From NCBI RefSeq assembly GCF_002994745.2, contig NC_037092.1, forward strand, positions 87,706,398 through 87,770,397: 64,000 nt of DNA. Reading direction: 5' to 3'. Below the pieces are notes generated by a model that saw nothing but the letters and a program-made list of their open reading frames with translations, had not been told where the DNA came from and made no database searches. Positions 56,313 through 64,000 of this stretch are shown here, in pieces. This DNA comes from Rosa chinensis. Taxonomy: Eukaryota; Streptophyta; Magnoliopsida; Rosales; Rosaceae. The position numbers were made by a program, and so were the translations under genes. Numbering within the stretch: position 1 is the stretch's first letter; the number at the start of each line of letters is the position of its first letter.

Positions 56313-56918
56313 CGGAGCTTCTGCTATCCACCTAGGTGAGGGTCACCTGGTGATGTGGCAGAACGACATAGGACGAAACCAAAAGGAGAGCTCGGTGCTC
56401 TCAGACTTGAAGCACAACCCGACTGAGGAAACCCAGCTAGGACGCCGACCTCCGGCCACCGATCGACGACGCAAGGCCCCCAGTCTCTCCAACTGGTCGT
56501 CTCCGTCACGCCTGTGGCCTTGGATCGCCCATGCACGGGACGACGAGGGCGACTCGACGGTGAAAAGTGGTGACTGCTCCGGCGAGTTTCTGCCATTTCT
56601 GGCCACCGTCTGAGCTTCTTGTGCTTTTCCGGCTATCCTGGCCTTGGCTTCCACTTTGATGAGCTGACCCATTTGAATGGTGGCGATGGAGGACCAGACC
56701 CAGCTCTGAATGAGGTCGTTGCTGGCGATAGCCGGCAGGGAGAGGTTGGCGTTCTCGGACTCGAAGACGGAGAGGAGCCACTTCATGTCGCCGATGGAGG
56801 ACTCAAGGAGGTTGGAGACCTTGCGGAAGTCGGCGGTGGTGGTGATGGAGAAGACCTGACGGAGAACGTGGAGATACCACCTAGGTGATGCTCACCTAGG
56901 TGGATAGCAAAATTTTCG
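56313..56918. mobile_element. Pack-MULE carrying an ARO gene fragment
   Basis: Ends carry GCTATCCACCTAGGTGAG (56323-56340) and its complement at 56891-56908, with a weaker match outward to CG. TAGTTTCTT flanks it on both sides (56304-56312 and 56919-56927), a 9-bp duplication as for Mutator-like elements. It is 606 bp long, GC-rich unlike its surroundings, and filled almost entirely with gene-derived sequence on the minus strand. Confidence 0.75.
56343..56875 (-). pseudogene. Captured fragment of an ARMADILLO REPEAT ONLY (ARO)-type gene, fused to unknown sequence
   Basis: From about 56870 down, the minus strand reads LRQVFSITTTADFRKVSNLL, ESSIGDMKWLLSVFESE and SLPAIASNDLIQSWVWSSIA-TIQMGQ. 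This matches the N-terminal part of plant ARO proteins, armadillo-repeat proteins known for roles in polar cell growth. ATG 56786 opens 147 codons. About the first 40 are ARO-derived, and the rest (from roughly 56640 to the stop at 56343) is a different GC-rich sequence I cannot name. This is a chimeric frame inside the transposon. Whether it is expressed cannot be told from sequence. Confidence 0.7.
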
Positions 56919-56927
56919 TAGTTTCTT

Positions 56928-57344
56928 TGCTTCGATTATAATGTTGCCTTGCAGACACCATACAAGCCGTGATTGGTTAAGCTGTGGGCTTAATGATTCA
57001 GGTAATTATCAGAGTCTCTGCCATGATAACCTTTTAGAAGTATTTGTGCATCAATATAGGTTTCTTGTAATATTCTATGAAACGGAGTGGGCTGCTTTCC
57101 ACCAAAGTGGGCCCAATGACGTGGCTCGTTATTAGCCACGCACACTGTGGAAAAAAAATTTGACTGTTAATCATCTGTTTAAGCAATTCCCTTCCCGTCA
57201 TGGTTAAACGAGCCGGGCAATGGAGTCATTTCGCAGCCTTTGTATGGCTGGCGGGCCCATCCCTCTTTGCCTTTCTCTCACGGTCTCACCCAGTCACCCA
57301 TCAAAATTTTCGATACCAATTTATTTGAGGGATCACTGATCACG
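56928..57344. other. Intergenic, possible 5' flank of a gene
   Basis: Includes GC-richer sequence at 57190-57340 that continues across the LINE target site at 59303. Joined, these look like one leader region. No coding frame. Confidence 0.35.
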
Positions 57345-57362
57345 AAGAACAGAGCTCCAACC
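57345..57362. repeat. LINE target site duplication (left)
   Basis: AAGAACAGAGCTCCAACC, identical to 59285-59302. Confidence 0.95.
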
Positions 57363-59284
57363 TAATTCATTCTCGTGTTACTATGTTTACTTATGCTAGC
57401 ATCTTGGATAAAGTTCAAAGTCGATTGGCTGGTTGGAAATGCAAAGTTCTAAGTTTAGCTGGCAGATTGACTTTAATTCATTCAGTTACTGCTGCTATTC
57501 CTAATTATGCTATGCGGACTGCTAGATTGCCCATGTATATTTGTGATGACATAGACAAAATAAATAGAAACTTTTTGTGGGGTGATAATGACAGTAAGAA
57601 AAAAATTCATTTGGTGAACTGGGATACTGTTTGTTTGCCTAAGAATCTCAGTGGTTTAGGTATCAAGAAATCTTCTGATATGAATCAATCTATGCTTGCT
57701 AAGGCTGGTTGGAGGTTACTTTAAAATGATACTGGTCTGTGGGCTTCAATTTATACAGAAAAGTATCTGAAACATAGCTTTTTGTTTGGTCAAAACTATC
57801 AGCAATCTAAGGATTGTTCTAGTACTTGGAGAAGTGTTCTTCATGGTGTTAACTTGTTGAAAAAAGGTTTAATTTGGAGGGTTGGTGATGGTAGAACAAT
57901 TAGATTTTGGACTGACGTCTGGTTCCCTCCTATTCCCCTTATCAATTATGTCTTGCCAGATTCTACTGTTAATATTAATGCTACTATTTGTAGCTTTTGG
58001 AATGATAATGGATGGGACTTAAATTTGCTTTCCTCTTGTCTCACTGCTGATATTATTGATCAAATTTTGCGCATTCCTTCTGGTTTTGATGGTTGTGGAA
58101 ATGACATTCAAATTTGGGGCTGCACTTCTAATGGTTCATTCTCAGTCAAGTCAGCTTACAACATTTTCTTTGAGGACTATGGTCAAAGTAACTCTCCTTG
58201 GAAATTTATTTGGAAAATGCAAATTCCCCCAAAGCTCAAGACATTTCTATGGGTTCTCTGTCATGGTAAACTTCTCACCAATGCTCACAGAGTTAAAAGG
58301 AATCTCACCCATGATGATACTTGTCCTATATGCCGCAGCAATAGTGAGTCCCTTTCTCATCTGTTTAAAGATTGCCCTGCTGCTGTTAATGTGTGGAATT
58401 CTTTCACTTTACCTCAGTCGGTTAGATTTACTTTTTCCATGAGTTGGGAAGGTTGGTTGCAGGCTAATCTTCTTTGCAAATCCAAATGTAATGCTGGGAA
58501 TCTGTGGTGCTCTACCTTTGTTTTCATATGCTGGTTCATATGGAAATGGAGGAACATGGAGGAACAAGCATATATTTGCGGCTCACTTTCAAAAACCCAA
58601 TTATCCTGGTACGATCATAATTGCTGCTATCTCTGAATGGAATACTGCTCAATTGCAAACTGACTTGAACAAATCTTATTGTCTTAACCTTCTGAATTGG
58701 ATGAAACCTCCTCATGGAATCTACAAGCTAAATATTGATGGTAGTAGAAATGGGCTTTCTGGAAAAATTGGTGCAGGAGGGGTTCTTAGATGTTCTAATG
58801 GTTTATGGATTAAGGGTTTTCAGATTAACTTGGGCATAGGCGATGTCCTAGATGCTGAATCTTGGAGTCTTTATTATGGTCTTCAACAAGCTCTTAAATG
58901 CCACATTACGCATATTGAAGTTGAAACTGATTCTGCAATTCTGGTAAAGTTAATCTCTGAGAGTGATGTTATTCTTCACCCCATGGGCTCTCTTATTTGC
59001 TGCTGCAAAAATCTGATTAGAAATTTTCAATGCTTCTCCATAAGGCACATTTACAGAGAATGTAACATGGTTGCTGCCTTGCTAAGCAGAGCATCAATCA
59101 TGCTTATGGGATAATCGAGTTTGATAGCCCTCCTATCCATGCCTCACTTGCTTATCTTGATGATCTTGATGGAGTTACTTGGCAACGACGAATCTCTGTT
59201 AGGCCTGATAATAGGCCAAGATAGCTTGTTTCTTTAGTCTGTTTTGTTTTTCTGGGTCTTTTTGACCCCTTGCTTACCAAAAAA
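57363..59284 (+). mobile_element. 5'-truncated L1-type LINE insertion
   Basis: About 1.9 kb between two perfect 18-bp target duplications. It ends in a short A-run (ccaaaaaa) that merges with the duplication. It contains only the 3' part of the second LINE frame: the end of the reverse transcriptase, a zinc-binding zf-RVT region and an RNase H domain. 5' truncation with an A-rich tail and long target duplications is the usual result of target-primed reverse transcription. Confidence 0.95.
57383..59114 (+). pseudogene. LINE ORF2 C-terminal part (RT end, zf-RVT, RNase H), broken
   Basis: One frame runs from 57383 with an in-frame TAA at 57722-57724 and continues to about 58560. It holds the RT thumb (VQSRLAGWKCKVLSLAGRLT), a WRSV..GLIWRVGDGRTIRFW segment and a zinc motif CPIC...HLFKDC. 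A 10-bp tandem duplication (TGGAGGAACA at 58547-58556 and 58557-58566) then shifts the frame, and the other frame continues with RNase H: NIDGS (first Asp), DAESWSLYYGL (Glu), ETDSAILV (second Asp). The final catalytic Asp is replaced (NMVAALLSR where VADxL is usual). It is not functional and is best read as a dead LINE copy. Confidence 0.92.
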
Positions 59285-59302
59285 AAGAACAGAGCTCCAA
59301 CC
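59285..59302. repeat. LINE target site duplication (right)
   Basis: AAGAACAGAGCTCCAACC, identical to 57345-57362. Confidence 0.95.
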
Positions 59303-59585
59303 CGCAGTTGACCAGCGGCAGAGGGCGCTTGGGTTCACGCTTACAAGACCCCTTAATTCCTCATTCTCACCCTCACCAGGTTCCCTTCTCTTTAACCTAC
59401 AATTGTTGAGTCAATGTCTCCGCTATTTCTTGTATCAATTTTTCTGATTCCATCGAAAATTGAATTGCATCAAGTATTTTGATTGCAAATAGCAGATATC
59501 TAGAGTACGTTAACAAATTTCAATATCTTATCCTTGGGAAGCCATTGACCTCAGCAACTGATTCTGAGATCAGGTCATAAAAAGC

Positions 59586-59704
59586 ATGGAGAAGCAAGGA
59601 CTGAGAGATCAAACCTTATGCTGCCTTGTTAGGAGCTCAAAGCGGCGGGATCCACATGCACCTCACCCACTTTACAATTACACCTCTCGGCGTGTGTTCT
59701 TGAG
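59586..59704 (+). pseudogene. Possible first exon, unrecognised
   Basis: ATG 59586 opens 39 codons (MEKQGLRDQTLCCLVRSSKR...TSRRVFLR) ending at a GT donor (GTCAGT, 59705). The leader is interrupted by the LINE 300 bp upstream. No continuing exon was recognised downstream, so it is uncertain whether this is a gene. Confidence 0.3.
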
Positions 59705-59709
59705 GTCAG

Positions 59710-61860
59710 TTGCCTTTGTTTTTTTTTTACTGGGATTCATTTAATCTGAGAAATATTTTTTATTCTTGTAATTGGAATTGTTGCGCTGCTGTGCTAGCAT
59801 ATATGCAAATTTCTCAAATTCTAAGCTTGCTCCAATCTGAATTATATATGTAGAGAGAATGTTATGCTATTGTGTTAAATGCCCTTCTTATCAAATAATT
59901 TCATTGAACTCATAGGAAAGAATGTTCAAATGCAAATTAGAAACTCATTTGTTCAGACGGCATGCATGTTACATAGGGGTTAAGGTCAACTTGTCTTTTA
60001 GCTAAATACTTTTTAACTCTGGTTTTGATGTCATATTATGTTGTACTGGAAATCAAGTTGTGAGTTCTTAACTCTTTCCATTGCTTCCTGCAATGCACTT
60101 CTGTATTTCATCAAACACATTTGGTTTGGCTTTTCTTACTCCCCCTAATCCCATATTGTTCAAATTATCGTTGCTACTTCGTTTCCCTTGCTCCTTTCTC
60201 CAATAGTTACCTCAACTTCTATCATTTGAAGCTTCTGATGTTGGACTTTTATGGTGTTTCTGTGCACAGCTACACCAGTACTGATAGGATAAAAGTGAAA
60301 CACACATATGGGGCAATTTAAAGGCCTAAAAATTTAAGAAGCAAACCCAAAATTTCATCCTATCAATTTTGCACGTACTCATTTCTTAAAAGGCTTTACT
60401 GTTTCAGTAAACAGATAGAGTTTTGAATAAAAAAAATTCATTTTACATCTTTCTGTGTTTGGTTACTTTTGGGAGGCAACTCCTTTTTATTTTGAGGGAA
60501 ACTTAAGCTGCAATTGCATGAGCTTTGATTCATTGCAGTAGCCAGAACTCTTAGTTTGATTATTAACCTAACATGCCTTGCCTTCCTAATAAAATATTGA
60601 TTGGGGAAAGGCTTTATAAATAAGCAATGCCTATCACTGATTAACTATTAGATAAGGGAAGTCTTTATATATGTCTTGCGCTAATAGTCAGGGATGCTAG
60701 AAATATCAGATAATAAAGAATTTTGAGATGACAGACTAGGAACCAATCCCAGCTATGAAAAACACTTCACAACTTAGACATGTGAATCACTCAGAAGAAG
60801 CCTAGAATTTTGGAGTCCCGTTCCTAGAACGAAGGCCATCACCTACCCTCGTATATTACGAAAAGACAGAACTATAGTATTAGCTTCAATGGTTTCTTGG
60901 TTATCTGAACATCAATCTTTGATTACTAATTGAATGACTGATTGGTCAAGCCTCTAGACCTTCTAGATTCGGCACTCTGGCATATATTTTGTACAGGTAC
61001 ATCCTGAGAGTCCAAAACTAATAAACATGTAATCATCCATGCGGTACTGTCCTTTGACATCATTAGTACCCAATTATCTAATGCATCAAGTAGGTCTTCT
61101 TGGAAAGTCAAAAGATTGGCATTTGAATGCATTCTGTTTTGCTTGTTTCACTTATGGTTAATAGTAACTTTTTTTTGTATGATCAGCTTATGTTCTACTA
61201 TTTGCCTCTTTACATTTAACTTTCCATATATAAGTTCCTTTGTACTGTAGTTTTCAATGCTATATGATCTGAAATTTCATCTGATGAATATTGTTTTCTT
61301 CTCTTTACACTATTGTAGTAAACATTGAACATTATTATTTGCCTTAAAAGATGGCGGACAACTATATGGTGTAATACTTTGTAATGAAAAGGGTTTACAT
61401 CATTTGTTTAAATTGCTTTTGGGTTATGGAGTATATTGTCATGTTTGACGCAGCTTGCATTAACAGAATTTTGATGGGCCATGGTAAAATTTTCATTTTC
61501 AACTGTCAATCTTCTGCTTGTATGTGCATGCGCTCTTCAGGTTTGAGTGCAGATGGCAGATATGCGGATTTGCTGTATCTAGTAAATTATGTTTTAACAA
61601 GAGTTTCACAAGGCATCCACATATAGAAGTTACTTTAGATATTATAATTAGTATTTTCACAAATATGTTGGTAATTAGATATCATAATTAGTATCTTCAC
61701 AAATATCTTCGCAATTGTTGCTACTATTATATATACGATTTGAGCACCTATTGTGTGTATGAAATGAGTAAAAAGAACCTTGCTTTGTTATGAGATTTAG
61801 ATCAATTACGATATTGTTTACAATATATTTGAAATCATTTTCATATAGTATTATATATGT
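59710..61860. other. AT-rich intron-like DNA, no gene seen
   Basis: No coding frame, repeat or transposon end recognised. It could be an intron between 59704 and the reductase exon at 61865, but the first exon does not resemble a reductase. Confidence 0.4.
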
Positions 61861-61864
61861 GCAG

Positions 61865-63190
<1,326 letters not shown>

Positions 63191-63378
63191 CGTAAATGGA
63201 TCACAAAAGAGGTGGACTAAAGCATGCACAAGTTTGGTTTATGGGAAATAAGTGAAGGTTCCACTCTTCAATACTTTCACAACAGAGTAATCGAATAGCG
63301 GATGCAGACGACAACTTGTAGTCCTCTCCAATTGCACTCTTCTTTTCTTATAATTGCATTTTCTACTTAAGAAATGCC

Positions 63379-64000
63379 TAGGAAAATTCTGATGAATTAT
63401 TTGCTAAAATCATCTTGTTGAACCTATGTTATGTCTTTCCTTTCCATATTTCTGAGGTTATGATGAAAAGAAGTTTTTCCATTTTCCTTTCCAATCAAAA
63501 ACTTGCTTGCTTTTGATAAAGACAATGTCTGTGAGAAGTTTGTAGTGTTTTACTCCAACCCTGCATTTCTGAAGGTTTGGAATCTCAAGTTTGGTACTTG
63601 CATCATGTATGTCTGTGTGCAATTTTTTATGAAGGCTATAGAAAGGCACTTGACCTATGTATTGCAATGGTTGCTCAAAAATAGTCGAATCCTATCTATG
63701 ATCTAATTCTTAAGGTCAATGCTCATATGGTGGGTTCAGGGTTAGGAGGATAGTTATCAGCCCCATTTTTACCCTCCAAAAGGTAAGACAGTTATTAGCC
63801 CCATCTCGTGCCCTGTCTAGGAAGTTTACGTGATTAGTACGTGAAATCATATCTGGTGTGTCATTATGCTCTTTGTACTGTTGGTCACTGTTTCCCTGAA
63901 TTAATTGTTCATTTTGTAAAGAATGAAATTGCAACGTCCTTTGTCCTTTTTAAGCAAGATATATATAGTGGAGCCGATATTCTTATTAAAAAAAAAAATG
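63379..64000 (+). repeat. Dispersed direct repeat, copy 2 (cut by window end)
   Basis: Matches 5914-6564 in the same orientation with small indels, to the A-rich end at the window edge. It keeps the short frame KDNVCEKFVVFYSNPAFLKV. Its left edge lies about 190 bp after the last reductase remnant. Confidence 0.85.

Overview
This window looks like plant nuclear DNA, most likely from a eudicot and possibly Rosaceae. The reasons are AT-rich intergenic DNA, intron-bearing gene fragments with GT/AG borders, an extracellular-LRR receptor-like protein, a DUF538 gene, and dense plant-type transposons (Ty3-type LTRs, Helitrons, MULEs, an L1-type LINE, foldback MITEs). The family-level placement is inference. 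Only two protein genes look intact: a small secreted DUF538 protein (4943-5461, +) and an intronless LRR receptor-like protein of the PSY1R/PSKR-related RLP class (7342-9594, -). Almost everything else is mobile DNA or gene debris carried or broken by it.

Layout. 1-3277: the end of a Helitron carrying an RPA-like exon, abutting a truncated LTR (3278-4028). 4081-9664: tandem repeats, the DUF538 gene with a duplicated 5' end, a dispersed repeat, and the RLP gene with its TATA box. 9879-16684: a probable Helitron with an LTR-like remnant and a bromodomain-protein (GTE) exon. A second Helitron 5' end starts at 16685. 18688-27190: a complete, apparently very young LTR retrotransposon with no coding capacity (LARD-like), two 2621-bp LTRs and target duplication AATCT. 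27191-34171: gene debris, minisatellites and MITEs. 34172-36791: a solo LTR of the same family on the opposite strand, target duplication TCAGC. 36797-43870: transcript-like DNA, a CACTA-like repeat array with an 824-bp duplication, and three MITEs. 44964-53882: a broken organellar IF-2 gene whose intron is split by a second, tandem-repeat-filled LTR retrotransposon (45200-53808, minus, target duplication TCTTT). 54640-56161 and 56313-56918: two Mutator-like elements with 9-bp target duplications; the second holds a fragment of an ARMADILLO REPEAT ONLY gene. 57363-59284: a 5'-truncated LINE with an 18-bp target duplication. 61865-63190: a decayed alkenal double-bond reductase gene. 63379-64000: a second copy of the dispersed repeat.

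The genes do not form a pathway. The interest lies in the mobile elements. At least six have boundaries that can be fixed to the base from target duplications. The two non-autonomous LTR elements have unusual internal architecture: an LTR with six short hairpins, five of them with GGG loops, and an element stuffed with several related satellite arrays. Gene capture is visible in Helitrons and in a Pack-MULE.
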